A DNA stretch of 64,000 nucleotides, from contig CAIVMQ010000001.1 of the NCBI GenBank assembly GCA_903907075.1, positions 1 to 64,000 on the forward strand. Direction: 5' to 3'. The position numbers and the translations under genes are program-made. This document shows positions 44,541-54,185 of the stretch, piece after piece. Origin of the DNA: an uncultured Bacteroidia bacterium (lineage in GTDB: Bacteria; Bacteroidota; Bacteroidia; Bacteroidales; Prolixibacteraceae). Positions within the stretch are counted from its first letter, which is position 1, and each line of letters opens with the position of its first letter. Under the pieces are notes generated by a model. It saw only the letters and a list, made by a program, of their open reading frames with translations, was not told the DNA's origin and made no database searches.

Positions 44541-45878
44541 ATGAATAATCTATTCGAGAATAAATGGTTTAAGTTTCTCCTTGTTGGAGGTTTATACCTG
44601 TTATGGGTAATTTGGGTAACCAATTTCTGGTGGTTATTGGGACTGGTAATTATTTTTGACACGTACATCACTAAACGTGTACATTGGGCTTTTTGGAAAA
44701 AGAAGAATCCTCCTGAAGGGAAACAAACGAAAGTTGTTGAATGGGTTGATGCAATAATTTTTGCGGTTATTGCCGCAACTTTTATCCGTCTTTTCTTTAT
44801 TGAAGCCTATACGATACCTACCTCTTCGATGGAAAAATCGATGATGGTTGGGGATTACCTATTTGTTAGTAAGACTGCCTACGGTCCAAAGATGCCAAAT
44901 ACACCGATCTCCTTCCCTTTCGTTCATCATACAATGCCTTTTTCAAGTACTATCCCATCATTTTCAACAGCTATTCATAACCCTTACCGGAGAATTGCCG
45001 GAACAGGGAAAGTGAAAAATGATGACGTGGTTGTTTTCAACTTTCCTGAGGGAGATACCGTAGCGGTTAATATTCAGGAGAGAAGTTACCATGAAATGGT
45101 TAGATCCTTTGGCCGGGATCGAATTTGGAGTGGCAAGAGGACTTTCGGTGATATTATATACCGTCCTGTTGACAAACGAGAAAATTACATCAAACGATGC
45201 ATTGCCATCGCTGGAGATTCACTCAAAATAGTAAAAGGGCAAGTTTATGTAAATGGTAAACCGCAAAAGGAGATTCCCGGAATTCAATATAAATATCTCG
45301 TGACGATCAATGGAACATCATTTAATTCTGATGCGCTCGAGAAACTTGACATTACCCCTTCCGAAATTGAAGGTTCTGATTCCAGATATATCCTTTCTCT
45401 CACAGCTGAACAAGCTAAGAAAATGGATGGATTAAAGTTTATCCAATCCAAGGAGCGTGTTACCTGGCCCTCTGAAAACAGCGATCCTGCAATATTCCCA
45501 AGCGATCCAAAGTTCACCTGGAATCTCGACAATTTCGGACCAATATGGATTCCCAAAAAAGGGTCTACGGTTACACTTACCCTTGCAAACCTTCCTCTTT
45601 TCAAGCGTATTATTTCCGTTTATGAGGAAAATACCCTCGCGGTTAAAGATGAGGTAATTTATATTAATGGGGCACCTACATCGACATACACCTTTAAAAT
45701 GGACTATTTTTGGATGATGGGAGATAACCGCTACAACTCAGCAGACTCAAGATATTGGGGATTTGTTCCTGAAGATCACATCGTTGGAAAAGCATCATTC
45801 GTTTGGCTTTCATTGGATAAAAATAAAAGCTTCCTCGCTAAAATACGATGGAATCGCTTCTTTATGAGTGTTAAATAA
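44541..45878 (+). CDS. lepB: Signal peptidase I
   Basis: A 445-residue inner-membrane serine protease that removes signal peptides. Two hydrophobic segments lie near residues 11-42 and 70-87. The catalytic Ser96 is in I-P-T-S-S-M-E-K-S-M, the general base Lys218 in N-Y-I-K-R-C-I-A-I-A-G-D, and box E is M-M-G-D-N-R-Y-N-S-A-D-S-R-Y-W-G. It is longer than E. coli LepB (324), mainly through a large insertion (about 235-385) between the Lys box and box E, as is usual in Bacteroidota. Twelve bases after dapB. Confidence 0.96.
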   Translation: MNNLFENKWFKFLLVGGLYLLWVIWVTNFWWLLGLVIIFDTYITKRVHWAFWKKKNPPEGKQTKVVEWVDAIIFAVIAATFIRLFFIEAYTIPTSSMEKSMMVGDYLFVSKTAYGPKMPNTPISFPFVHHTMPFSSTIPSFSTAIHNPYRRIAGTGKVKNDDVVVFNFPEGDTVAVNIQERSYHEMVRSFGRDRIWSGKRTFGDIIYRPVDKRENYIKRCIAIAGDSLKIVKGQVYVNGKPQKEIPGIQYKYLVTINGTSFNSDALEKLDITPSEIEGSDSRYILSLTAEQAKKMDGLKFIQSKERVTWPSENSDPAIFPSDPKFTWNLDNFGPIWIPKKGSTVTLTLANLPLFKRIISVYEENTLAVKDEVIYINGAPTSTYTFKMDYFWMMGDNRYNSADSRYWGFVPEDHIVGKASFVWLSLDKNKSFLAKIRWNRFFMSVK

Positions 45879-46015
45879 TTAAAATATACTCATCAGGAGA
45901 TCTTTATACGTTAGTCATCATTTTCGGCCACTAAGGTTAGACGAATTATTAGTATCTGTTTTCAAAAAATATTTAAAAAGAGAAGAACCTTGATTGTATA
46001 AGAAATTGCACTGTG

Positions 46016-46516
46016 ATGATTATAAAAAAAATAACTCCGATAGCACTCTCTCTTTTACTACTCGGGTCGTGCACCATATCAAATTACATAACAGATCCTC
46101 AAAGTATCGAAAGACAAAAGAGGATGCATGAGCAACGGACTGGAGTTAATATCTTTGAGGGATTTTTATTTGTTGGATCAGCTATACTTTCAGTCTTTAC
46201 CGGATGGGTAGTATACCATGGCGAGGGTCAGTCGTATCGAAAATTAAAACTGTTTAACCAAGCTCCTGACACCCTATTTGTAAATTTAGTTACCGATTAT
46301 CAGTGGAAAGATTCCACCTTTTTCGATATTAAGGACATTGTATTACCCCCTAAAAAGAAAATGCGGTTAATTGTCCCTATGGGAGTATCCTATAATGTTT
46401 ACTTTAGAGACGCTTACAATAAGCCAGATGAGATAATGGAGATAAATACCGCAGGTACCGGAAAAATAAAATTAAAACCGGAAAATCCAGATATTGATAA
46501 TCCATCCACCAATTAA
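46016..46516 (+). CDS. Small lipoprotein of unknown function
   Basis: A 166-residue protein with a lipoprotein signal ending L-L-L-L-G-S-C. After the Cys, a second hydrophobic stretch (about residues 44-62, FEGFLFVGSAILSVFTGWVVY) could be membrane-associated. The rest is polar with beta-strand character. I recognise no family. The ATG at 46016 is chosen over the GTG one codon earlier. It is followed after 12 bases by the LapA-like gene. Confidence 0.7.
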   Translation: MIIKKITPIALSLLLLGSCTISNYITDPQSIERQKRMHEQRTGVNIFEGFLFVGSAILSVFTGWVVYHGEGQSYRKLKLFNQAPDTLFVNLVTDYQWKDSTFFDIKDIVLPPKKKMRLIVPMGVSYNVYFRDAYNKPDEIMEINTAGTGKIKLKPENPDIDNPSTN

Positions 46517-46528
46517 TAAATAGACACT

Positions 46529-46876
46529 ATGCAACGAGGGTTATTTACAGGTATAGCATTTGGTGTAGCCATGGTTATTTTTACCCTGCAAAATCCGGAC
46601 AAAGTTCCCGTGAAGTTTTTATGGCTTAAGTTTAACGATGCACCAATTGCGTTGGTTATTGTTATTTCAATACTAATTGGGGTGTTGGTAACTGCTGTTT
46701 TTGCTTTTATAGACAATCAAAAATTAAAAAGCAGAATAAAGAGGCTTCAAACGAAAATCAAAGAACTTGAAGATCATACCTATGAAGATCATATTCATTC
46801 AGAATCTGGTGATTTGAATTCTGATCACGGGATAACGATTGAAGGTGAACCGAATAATAAATTCTTCGATTATTGA
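46529..46876 (+). CDS. LapA-domain (DUF1049) membrane protein
   Basis: A 115-residue protein with two membrane segments (about 4-22 and 39-63), a short periplasmic turn with N-P-D-K-V-P-V-K-F, and a charged coiled-coil tail. This is the lipopolysaccharide-assembly-protein-A-like layout. Its TGA overlaps the ATG of the WbqC-like gene by one base. Confidence 0.82.
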   Translation: MQRGLFTGIAFGVAMVIFTLQNPDKVPVKFLWLKFNDAPIALVIVISILIGVLVTAVFAFIDNQKLKSRIKRLQTKIKELEDHTYEDHIHSESGDLNSDHGITIEGEPNNKFFDY

Positions 46877-47538
46877 TGAATATTATGCAATCAGGCGCAC
46901 TCTTAAGCAGCGCCTATCTGCCTCCAATACAATATTTTACAAAAATAATAAGCTATCCGAAACTCTTTATTGAAAATTCAGAAAGCTATCTGAAACAATC
47001 GTATCGCAATAGGGCTCTACTTCTTTCAGCAAATGGCATCCTTAAACTTACACTCCCAATTGTAAACGGCCCGAGAGCAAAGGGGCCAATTAAGGATCAA
47101 CAACTTTCTTATGATTATCCATGGCAGCTAATGCATTGGCGAGGAATCGTTTCAGCATATAACAATTCACCATTTTTTGAATATTATGCCGATGATTTTA
47201 GACCCTATTTCCAAACTAAGAAATGGAAATACTTAGTGGATTTTAACACGGAAATTTTGGATACCCTTCTCCGTTCTTTAAATATTGTTGCTGATATAAA
47301 ACATACAGAAAACTATTTTCCCATTGGTGAAGTTCCTTCAAACATTGCAGATTTTCGCTATTCTATACATCCCAAAGATCAAAAACAAACTCAAGACATG
47401 AGTTTTTCGCCCCAACCTTATGTGCAAGTATTTCAGGAAAAATATGGATTTGTTCCTAATCTAAGTATTCTTGATTTGATATTTAATGAAGGGCCTCAGT
47501 CCACACAGAATTTAAAATCCTGTATTACAGGTATCTGA
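46876..47538 (+). CDS. WbqC-family protein
   Basis: A 220-residue protein matching the WbqC-like family: Y-L-P-P-I-Q-Y-F-x-K near the N-terminus, S-Y-L-K-Q-S-Y-R-N-R, and P-W-Q-L-M-H-W-R-G-I. WbqC-like proteins are found in O-antigen clusters and elsewhere; a proven activity is not known to me. The start ATG overlaps the upstream TGA; the in-frame TTG one codon earlier is not needed. Confidence 0.88.
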   Translation: MNIMQSGALLSSAYLPPIQYFTKIISYPKLFIENSESYLKQSYRNRALLLSANGILKLTLPIVNGPRAKGPIKDQQLSYDYPWQLMHWRGIVSAYNNSPFFEYYADDFRPYFQTKKWKYLVDFNTEILDTLLRSLNIVADIKHTENYFPIGEVPSNIADFRYSIHPKDQKQTQDMSFSPQPYVQVFQEKYGFVPNLSILDLIFNEGPQSTQNLKSCITGI

Positions 47539-47641
47539 ACTGCTATTTACAGCTTCAAGATAATAAAATATGCAGCAACCTTGGAAAGCAGGAGAAATAC
47601 CCGCAAAATCAGATATATATAGTTAGCCACTAGAGATCTAA

Positions 47642-47749
47642 TTATTCACTCTCTTTTTCATCCTTCTTCTGTTTATCTCTATTTCGCAAAACGATAAAAA
47701 CAACGATTAAGATAGCAAACAGGTATCCAATTATATCAAGATGTCCCAT
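47642..47749 (-). CDS. 35-residue single-pass membrane microprotein
   Basis: A 35-residue frame with ATG at 47747-47749. Hydrophobic core (residues about 5-21, DIIGYLFAILIVVFIVL) then a basic/acidic tail (R-N-R-D-K-Q-K-K-D-E-K-E-S-E), which gives a clean N-out/C-in membrane protein. It begins 27 bases after the NlpC/P60 gene stop on the same strand, so it looks like the last gene of that transcript. Small genes like this are easily missed; its function is unknown. Confidence 0.6.
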   Translation of the reverse strand: MGHLDIIGYLFAILIVVFIVLRNRDKQKKDEKESE

Positions 47750-47776
47750 ACTAATTGAATTTAGAAATGAGTACTG

Positions 47777-48571
47777 TTAATCGGCAATAAGGCGACGCAT
47801 AAGCCTCATCTGATGCGTATATCGCCCGGTATCTATATTGAAAATCCCAAAGTGGTCAACATTATCAATTCGTACTTTACCCGAAGAATGGATAATCTTA
47901 TTCTTTTCCCAAATAATACCAACATGAAAAATTGACCCATCTTCATTATCAAAAAATGCGAGATCACCAGGTAATGCTTCTTCAACAAAACTAAGGTTTT
48001 CACCTAATAGCGATTGCTGTGCGGCTTCACGTGGTAATGATAGTCCGGCAATTTTATATAATACCTGCGTAAACCCGGAACAATCAATTCCAAATGGGGA
48101 CCTACCTCCCCAAAGATAAGGAGAATTAAAATATTTAAGGGCATTTTCAATGATTACTTCACGAACATTACGTGAGGGTTCAAAAGGACTATTTCCTTGA
48201 ATGCTATAATCCACATTACCGATGCTGAATGTTCTGGTAAGGGTATCAAAACAAGGCAGTGAACTACCTGCAACAATTAAGAAATTTGCATAATCGCCTT
48301 TGACTTGAACTATATTAAAAACATCAGTAGTCACAACACGTGATCTCTCTTCTAATTGGGTAAAGTAAAATTCGTCTACTTCATTAACCATTATCCGATC
48401 AATCCAACCTTCATAGTTATCTAATGCAAGCTTGACGCGGCACCATTTTTCCTGCTCTTCTAAGATTGTATAATGCTCACCAAAAAGAATTTGAGTACAC
48501 ATTTCACCTTTTTCACGCGGTTCTGACCGAACGGGTACAATACTGAGGTTGGAGATCCCATATCTCATCAT
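47777..48571 (-). CDS. NlpC/P60 peptidoglycan hydrolase with SH3-like domains
   Basis: A 264-residue protein. The N-terminal half is SH3-like (L-D-N-Y-E-G-W-I-D pattern), the C-terminal half the NlpC/P60 cysteine peptidase: Cys164 in F-G-I-D-C-S-G-F, His in I-F-H-V-G-I-I and a later I-H-S-S. It probably cleaves the gamma-D-Glu-meso-DAP link of stem peptides. I see no signal peptide at the N-terminus, so it may work in the cytoplasm on imported muropeptides, as some homologues do. Twelve bases after the barrel-like gene. Confidence 0.88.
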   Translation of the reverse strand: MMRYGISNLSIVPVRSEPREKGEMCTQILFGEHYTILEEQEKWCRVKLALDNYEGWIDRIMVNEVDEFYFTQLEERSRVVTTDVFNIVQVKGDYANFLIVAGSSLPCFDTLTRTFSIGNVDYSIQGNSPFEPSRNVREVIIENALKYFNSPYLWGGRSPFGIDCSGFTQVLYKIAGLSLPREAAQQSLLGENLSFVEEALPGDLAFFDNEDGSIFHVGIIWEKNKIIHSSGKVRIDNVDHFGIFNIDTGRYTHQMRLMRRLIAD

Positions 48572-48583
48572 TTTTTGGGCAAA

Positions 48584-49102
48584 TTATTTTTTTCGTACCT
48601 TACCTATTTCAATACTAAACATTGACATCCAAATTGATTGTTTGGAATTTAAATGTGCCTGAAGATCTATACCCAGACTTAACGAATTTGTGACTAATAT
48701 TTTAAGTCCAAGTTTTAAAGGCACTCCAAAAGTATAAATTTCTTCAGATATGTCCCTTTTTTCGTTTATTTTTTTCCCGGAAAGAGTACCCAATCCTCCC
48801 TGACACTGTAGTCGAAATATTCTTCCACCATAATATCTACCCACCATAAAGTCTATCATTTTAAGTCTCTCAGGATTCATAATCTGAAAAGTACGATAAT
48901 AATCAACACTATAGATAGTCCTCTTTGATGTAACATTGAATTCTCCTCCAATAATAAAAGCGGTATATTCCGTTTTATAAGCCCCTAGCTTTGGATTAAT
49001 TGCATACCCATCAATCTTAATCTGTGCCTTTATGACCTCACCTTTAATCATCAAGATTAAAACAACGATTATCATTCTTAATAGCGCGCCTGTAGTTTTC
49101 AT
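48584..49102 (-). CDS. Small outer-membrane beta-barrel-like protein, unknown
   Basis: A 172-residue protein with an N-terminal hydrophobic signal (about 8-26, ending VIKAQ) and alternating strands with aromatic ends, typical of a small outer-membrane barrel. No family is recognised. It starts an apparent three-gene minus-strand row with the NlpC/P60 hydrolase and the microprotein. Confidence 0.6.
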   Translation of the reverse strand: MKTTGALLRMIIVVLILMIKGEVIKAQIKIDGYAINPKLGAYKTEYTAFIIGGEFNVTSKRTIYSVDYYRTFQIMNPERLKMIDFMVGRYYGGRIFRLQCQGGLGTLSGKKINEKRDISEEIYTFGVPLKLGLKILVTNSLSLGIDLQAHLNSKQSIWMSMFSIEIGKVRKK

Positions 49103-49328
49103 ACTAACACTATTTAAATAAATGAATTATAAATATTTATGAAAAATTTAGTACAACGACATGAGCAAATAGTAGTAAGGAACCTGCTCGAAAACATTGT
49201 TAATGAACGTGGGAATTGTATCATCCAGAACAACCTGACATCAATTGAAAATCAGCTAATTTAAGCCTGATGTAGGTTTCACTATACGTGATTAGATGAT
49301 CATTAATTACTTTTGAAAAAATAAGTAC

Positions 49329-49362
49329 TTTTGATTATTCTTAAAAATACAAAATAGTTTTG
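49329..49362 (+). promoter_or_regulatory. Bacteroidota-type promoter of pgpH
   Basis: TTTTG at 49329-49333 and TAGTTTTG at 49355-49362 with a 21-base spacer match the -33 TTTG / -7 TAnnTTTG consensus. It lies about 30 bases upstream of the pgpH ATG. Confidence 0.6.
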
Positions 49363-49374
49363 TATTTTAAGAAT
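49337..49374. repeat. Long near-perfect palindrome over the pgpH promoter
   Basis: Left arm 49337-49354 (ATTCTTAAAAATACAAAA) and right arm 49358-49374 (TTTTGTATTTTAAGAAT) are reverse complements except for one extra A in the left arm, around a TAG centre. It covers the -7 box and likely start site. Operator or RNA hairpin candidate. Confidence 0.6.
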
Positions 49375-49391
49375 AGAATAATGCGATAAGT

Positions 49392-51479
49392 ATGAAAATA
49401 CAACAGAGAAAATGGTTTGATTCAGAGAGTTGGCATACGATTTATTTAACCATTTTATTTATAGTTACAGCACTGGTACTCTATTTTGCGTTGCCTCAAG
49501 AGGGCAGGTTTCGTTATGAATTTCAAAAAGGGAGACCCTGGATGCATCCCACACTTATAGCCCCATTTGATTTTGCAATTATGAAATCAGATCAGTCAGT
49601 GAGTGAGGAGCGCGATTCATTGCTTAAATCACTAACACCCTATTTTCTATTTAATGATTCGATAGAGCAGTTTCAAATAAAGGCATTATCAATAAAAATT
49701 GATGAAATCACCCTTAGAGAGAATACAGAAATCCTATATTCACGAATTGTAAAGAACAAAGTTCTTACCATTTTTGATAAAATTTATAAGAAAGGCATTC
49801 TCGAACAAGGGAATCTCAATGCACCAACTGCAATAGCAAATAGCGAAATATTGGTTGTAAGAAATAATCTGGCTGAAAGATATGCCAGTGGACAGCTATA
49901 TTCTTTAAAAACAGCCTACAATGAGGTATACTCGGCCCTTGAAATACTTAAAAAAAGTGATGTCGATTTAAAGCAAATCATTGAGAAATTTCATCCTGAG
50001 GATTACTTGTCGGCGAATTTGATTTTCGATCAGGAAAAAACCAACCTGGAAAAACAAAAAATACTTGAGAATCTATCTACTACCTACGGCGTCATTCAGG
50101 TTGGAGAACGCATTGTATCACAGGGAGATGTAATCTCACCACGAATCTTTTTAATCCTCGAATCACTAAAGTCAGTCTTTGAAAAAACACGCGGAGATCT
50201 AACAAAATACTACTTAATCGTCATAGGGAAAGTCCTTTTCATTAGCATGTTACTATTAACATTATTTCTTTTTATTTATAATATCCGTAGAAAGCTTTTA
50301 CGCTCAAAAAGAGATATAACGTTTACACTTACAATGATGGTCCTGATGATAATTTTCTGCCGAATTATCGTCTCATCGGGAACTTTACCCATATACATTG
50401 TCCCTTTTACAGCTTTAGCCTTAATTATCCGCACCTTTCTGGATGCCCGATTGGCAATCTTTGTCAACACCATTTCGGCCATTATTGTTGGCTATATGGT
50501 TCCAAATGGTTACGAATTCATGCTCCTTACGATTCCTGCAGGGAGTATTGCCGTAATAAGTCAGAATAATCTTCAACGACGTGATCAGTTAATTCTCACT
50601 TCATTAATAATCTTTCTCTCCTATGCCATTACATACATTGGAATCTCGTTAATTCAGGAAGCTAATCTAGCCTCGATTGATTGGGAAATGATCAAATGGT
50701 TCCTAATCAATGCCGCATTAACGTTAATCACCTACCTATTGGTTTTTGTTCTTGAAAAATCGTTTGGTTTCGTCTCAGATGTTACCCTCATCGAGTTATC
50801 CTATTCAAATCAGAAATTACTGCGAAGATTAGCCGAAGAGGCACCCGGAACATTTCAGCACTCCTTGCAAGTTGCAAATCTGGCAGAGGAGGCAATTGTA
50901 AGATTAGGAGGAAATCCACTGTTAGTAAGAGCCGGCGCACTTTATCACGACATTGGAAAGCTAGTGAACACTCAATATTTTATTGAAAATCAATCCTCAA
51001 ATTTTAACCCTCATGATCAGTTAACAGTAGAGCAAAGTGCAAAAATCATTATGGAGCATGTGAATTACGGAACAGAACTTGCCCGAAAACACAAAATTCC
51101 GGAACAAATTATCGAATTTATTCAAACCCACCATGGGACCACTCGAACAAGCTATTTTTATATCGAACAAAACAAAAATCCCAATCAGTATATTGACGAA
51201 CAACTATATACCTATCCGGGACCTATACCCTCAACGCGCGAAACAGCTGGAGTGATGCTCGCTGATAGTATCGAAGCAGCATCAAGGAGTATTGAGAACA
51301 AAAATAACTTCACGCTGAATGAATTGATAGATTCTATATTCCAACAAAAAGTGTCATCAGGTCAGTTAGATGAAGCCCCTTTGACATTCAAAGATATTAC
51401 TCAACTCAAAAAGATATTTCTAGAAAAACTTCTGAACATCTACCATATTCGAAATGCATATCCCCAAAAAGAGCTATAA
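49392..51479 (+). CDS. pgpH: 7TM-HD cyclic-di-AMP phosphodiesterase (PgpH-like)
   Basis: A 695-residue inner-membrane protein. One N-terminal membrane helix (about 17-33), an extracytoplasmic 7TMR-HDED domain (35-265), seven membrane helices (about 270-455) and a cytoplasmic HD domain with H-S-L-Q-V-A-N-L-A-E-E and Y-H-D-I-G-K (H519-D520). Characterised relatives hydrolyse cyclic di-AMP to pApA. No cyclic-di-AMP synthase lies in the window. A palindrome overlaps its promoter. Confidence 0.92.
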   Translation: MKIQQRKWFDSESWHTIYLTILFIVTALVLYFALPQEGRFRYEFQKGRPWMHPTLIAPFDFAIMKSDQSVSEERDSLLKSLTPYFLFNDSIEQFQIKALSIKIDEITLRENTEILYSRIVKNKVLTIFDKIYKKGILEQGNLNAPTAIANSEILVVRNNLAERYASGQLYSLKTAYNEVYSALEILKKSDVDLKQIIEKFHPEDYLSANLIFDQEKTNLEKQKILENLSTTYGVIQVGERIVSQGDVISPRIFLILESLKSVFEKTRGDLTKYYLIVIGKVLFISMLLLTLFLFIYNIRRKLLRSKRDITFTLTMMVLMIIFCRIIVSSGTLPIYIVPFTALALIIRTFLDARLAIFVNTISAIIVGYMVPNGYEFMLLTIPAGSIAVISQNNLQRRDQLILTSLIIFLSYAITYIGISLIQEANLASIDWEMIKWFLINAALTLITYLLVFVLEKSFGFVSDVTLIELSYSNQKLLRRLAEEAPGTFQHSLQVANLAEEAIVRLGGNPLLVRAGALYHDIGKLVNTQYFIENQSSNFNPHDQLTVEQSAKIIMEHVNYGTELARKHKIPEQIIEFIQTHHGTTRTSYFYIEQNKNPNQYIDEQLYTYPGPIPSTRETAGVMLADSIEAASRSIENKNNFTLNELIDSIFQQKVSSGQLDEAPLTFKDITQLKKIFLEKLLNIYHIRNAYPQKEL

Positions 51480-51594
51480 AATATTTTCGAGGTACTTGAA
51501 AATATTGCACGATAGTTGTAAGTAACTTCAGAATTTAACGCATTAGCTATCGTTCCATTTGAACCATAAGCTTCCTATTTTAATAGAATAACCA

Positions 51595-52893
51595 ATGAAC
51601 CGAATTCTTCATACAGCTTTTATCCTCCTTTTATTAATTGCCAACGGCTGCAAAAAAGATACCCAGCCGATAACAAGCGGCACGATTGATCCGTCAGTGA
51701 AATTTACTGCGGATACTTTTAAGGACCTATATCTATGGTATAAAGATATGCCAGCCGTCGATTTAACAACATTTAAATTACCTAGCCAATACATTACCTC
51801 CGTGAAAAATGCAAAAGACAGATGGAGTTTTACGATGACTTACACGGACATGGTAAATTTATTACAAAATGGGGTTACTTCAGGTTGGGGAGTTGGATTA
51901 GGTTTAGATGCTCAAAATTCGTTGCGTATCTTATATTCCTACGATAACAGTGCCATGGGAAAAGCCGGAATACAACGGGGTTGGCAAATCAAAGCAATTA
52001 ATAGCAAGCTAGTCTCAGCAATGACAACTTCGGAAATTAATTCAACTATTGCAAATACTACTAATTCCTTTACATTTATAAAGAATGATGCATCCGAAAT
52101 CAACCTTCAGATTACAAAAGGTGCAATCGTGATTAATTCGGTATTATATTCAAAAATTTACGAAATTGCAAGCAAGAAAATAGGCTATCTAGTATTCAAT
52201 GAATTTTTAGGCAGTTCAATCAAAGAATTAAATTCGACATTTAACAACTTTTCAACCGCAGGAATAACCGATATGGTTCTCGATCTCAGATACAATGGTG
52301 GAGGAACGCTCGATTGCGCAGACTCGTTAGTAGCGATGCTTGCCGGAAAAGGACACAAAGATATGATATACAATACACTTGTATACAACGACAAACACTC
52401 TAATCTTGGATTCTCGAGTACTATAAAGTTAAAAAGCAACAGTGTATTGTTGAATAATATCGTTATTATAACTTCAAAATCAACTGCATCTGCCAGTGAA
52501 CTGGTTATTGCCGGATTAATCCCTTACGAAAATATTAAACTTATCGGTGCAGCAACTCATGGAAAACCTGTAGGGATGAACATTGCGGGTGACACCAAAT
52601 TAAATATTGCTGTTGCGCCAATAAGCTTTCGAAATATTAATTCCCAAGGATACACCGATTATTTTGAAGGTATCCCTGTTAACTTTGTGGCCCAAGACAA
52701 CGCTTCTCAAGGGTGGGGAGATCAATCTGATGCCTGTCTGACAGCAGCCATTAATTATATATCGACAGGTACTATAGGATATATTCCAACTACAAAATCA
52801 GCAATTCCACCTCAAAAAGTAATCTATAAAGGGAGCGATAACCCTATAGAAAATCTGTATCAAATGAAAAATATTATCCCTAACTTCAAATAA
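51595..52893 (+). CDS. S41-family (C-terminal processing) protease lipoprotein
   Basis: A 432-residue lipoprotein (lipobox I-A-N-G-C at about residue 19). A short N-terminal helical part and an embedded PDZ-like region (about 105-170) lead to the S41 catalytic domain with L-R-Y-N-G-G-G-T, the catalytic serine region K-S-T-A-S-A-S-E-L (near 298) and a lysine in T-H-G-K-P-V-G. It cleaves unfolded or tagged proteins at C-termini in the periplasm. Single gene. Confidence 0.88.
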   Translation: MNRILHTAFILLLLIANGCKKDTQPITSGTIDPSVKFTADTFKDLYLWYKDMPAVDLTTFKLPSQYITSVKNAKDRWSFTMTYTDMVNLLQNGVTSGWGVGLGLDAQNSLRILYSYDNSAMGKAGIQRGWQIKAINSKLVSAMTTSEINSTIANTTNSFTFIKNDASEINLQITKGAIVINSVLYSKIYEIASKKIGYLVFNEFLGSSIKELNSTFNNFSTAGITDMVLDLRYNGGGTLDCADSLVAMLAGKGHKDMIYNTLVYNDKHSNLGFSSTIKLKSNSVLLNNIVIITSKSTASASELVIAGLIPYENIKLIGAATHGKPVGMNIAGDTKLNIAVAPISFRNINSQGYTDYFEGIPVNFVAQDNASQGWGDQSDACLTAAINYISTGTIGYIPTTKSAIPPQKVIYKGSDNPIENLYQMKNIIPNFK

Positions 52894-52980
52894 AATAATT
52901 TACATTTACGACCTTGATAGAATAAAAAATTAAATGTGTTATTATACTTTTCGACAACATATTTTTATTTCCTTTTGTCT

Positions 52981-54183
52981 ATGAAAACAATCAAAAAAGG
53001 GTTGCCTCTTTTTACGGCTTTGTTATTGTTCTTTACCTTTTGCTATGGAGGAAATAAGGATGATGTGGGTTATAAATTTGAATTAATAAAAGAGATTCCT
53101 CATACTTCAGTAAAGAATCAGAGCCAATCTTCAACATGCTGGTCATTTGCAGGAATGTCATTTTTTGAGTCGGAGATGTTAAGATTGGGTAAACCAGAGA
53201 TCGATCTATCCGAGATGTTTGTTGTAAGTCACTGCTACCGTGACAAAGCAAAAAAATATGTCAGACTAGATGGAAAGATGAATTTCGGACCAGGAGGAGA
53301 GCTATTTGATGATTTTTATATAGCCAATAAATATGGTCTCGTGCCCGAGAATATATTTTCGGGAATAACTTACAACGAGAAGAAACATACGCATGGTGAA
53401 ATGGATGAGGTACTCTTAAAAATGGTTTCAGCTGTAGTTGAGAATAAGAACAGTAAAATTTCTCCCGTTTGGGAAAATGCAGTTAATAGCACCATCGATG
53501 CTTATCTAGGTCAGCTACCGGATAAATTTGATTATCAAGGTAAGTCATTTACCCCAGAATCTTTTGCTTCAGAATTCTGCGGTATTGCTGGCGATAATTA
53601 TGTGCAAATCACATCCTTTACCCATCACCCGTTTTATGAAATGTTTAGTTTAGAAGTTCCTGACAACTGGTTATGGAGTCCTTTTTACAATGTTCCTCTT
53701 GATGAGCTACAGGAGATTGTTGATTATTCAATTCAAAAGGGATACTCTGTATTATGGGCAACAGATGTGAGTGATAAAGGATTTGCCACTTCTCAAAAAG
53801 GGGTTGCTGTTATACCTGACAAAACAGTAAAGGAGATGAGTGCTGCTGAATCAGCCAAATGGGATAGCTTATCGGAGAAGGAGAAAGATGCTACTTATTA
53901 TCTATTCGACAAACCGGAAAAAGAACAAGTTATAACACAAGAATACAGACAATTAGCCTTTGAAAATAAAGAGACAACTGATGATCATGCACTCCATTTA
54001 ATTGGATTAGCCAAGGACCAAAATGGCACCCTATACTATAAAGTTAAAAATTCATGGGGTAATTACAACTCGCTAAATGGTTATTTTTATGCATCACAAT
54101 CCTATTTTAAGTATAAAACAACCGCAATAATGGTTAATAAGGAGGCAATACCTGAGTCGATAAAGAAAAAACTTAATTTATAG
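52981..54183 (+). CDS. Exported C1 (bleomycin-hydrolase/PepC-type) cysteine peptidase
   Basis: A 400-residue papain-like peptidase. Catalytic Cys53 in S-S-T-C-W-S-F-A-G, His336 in D-D-H-A-L-H-L and Asn357 in V-K-N-S-W-G, with the length and inserts of the C1B group (PepC, bleomycin hydrolase). Cytosolic PepC lacks a signal; this one has one (about 5-23). The ATG at 52981 is chosen: the GTG at 52936 would add a second odd hydrophobic stretch. Confidence 0.85.
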   Translation: MKTIKKGLPLFTALLLFFTFCYGGNKDDVGYKFELIKEIPHTSVKNQSQSSTCWSFAGMSFFESEMLRLGKPEIDLSEMFVVSHCYRDKAKKYVRLDGKMNFGPGGELFDDFYIANKYGLVPENIFSGITYNEKKHTHGEMDEVLLKMVSAVVENKNSKISPVWENAVNSTIDAYLGQLPDKFDYQGKSFTPESFASEFCGIAGDNYVQITSFTHHPFYEMFSLEVPDNWLWSPFYNVPLDELQEIVDYSIQKGYSVLWATDVSDKGFATSQKGVAVIPDKTVKEMSAAESAKWDSLSEKEKDATYYLFDKPEKEQVITQEYRQLAFENKETTDDHALHLIGLAKDQNGTLYYKVKNSWGNYNSLNGYFYASQSYFKYKTTAIMVNKEAIPESIKKKLNL

Positions 54184-54185
54184 TT

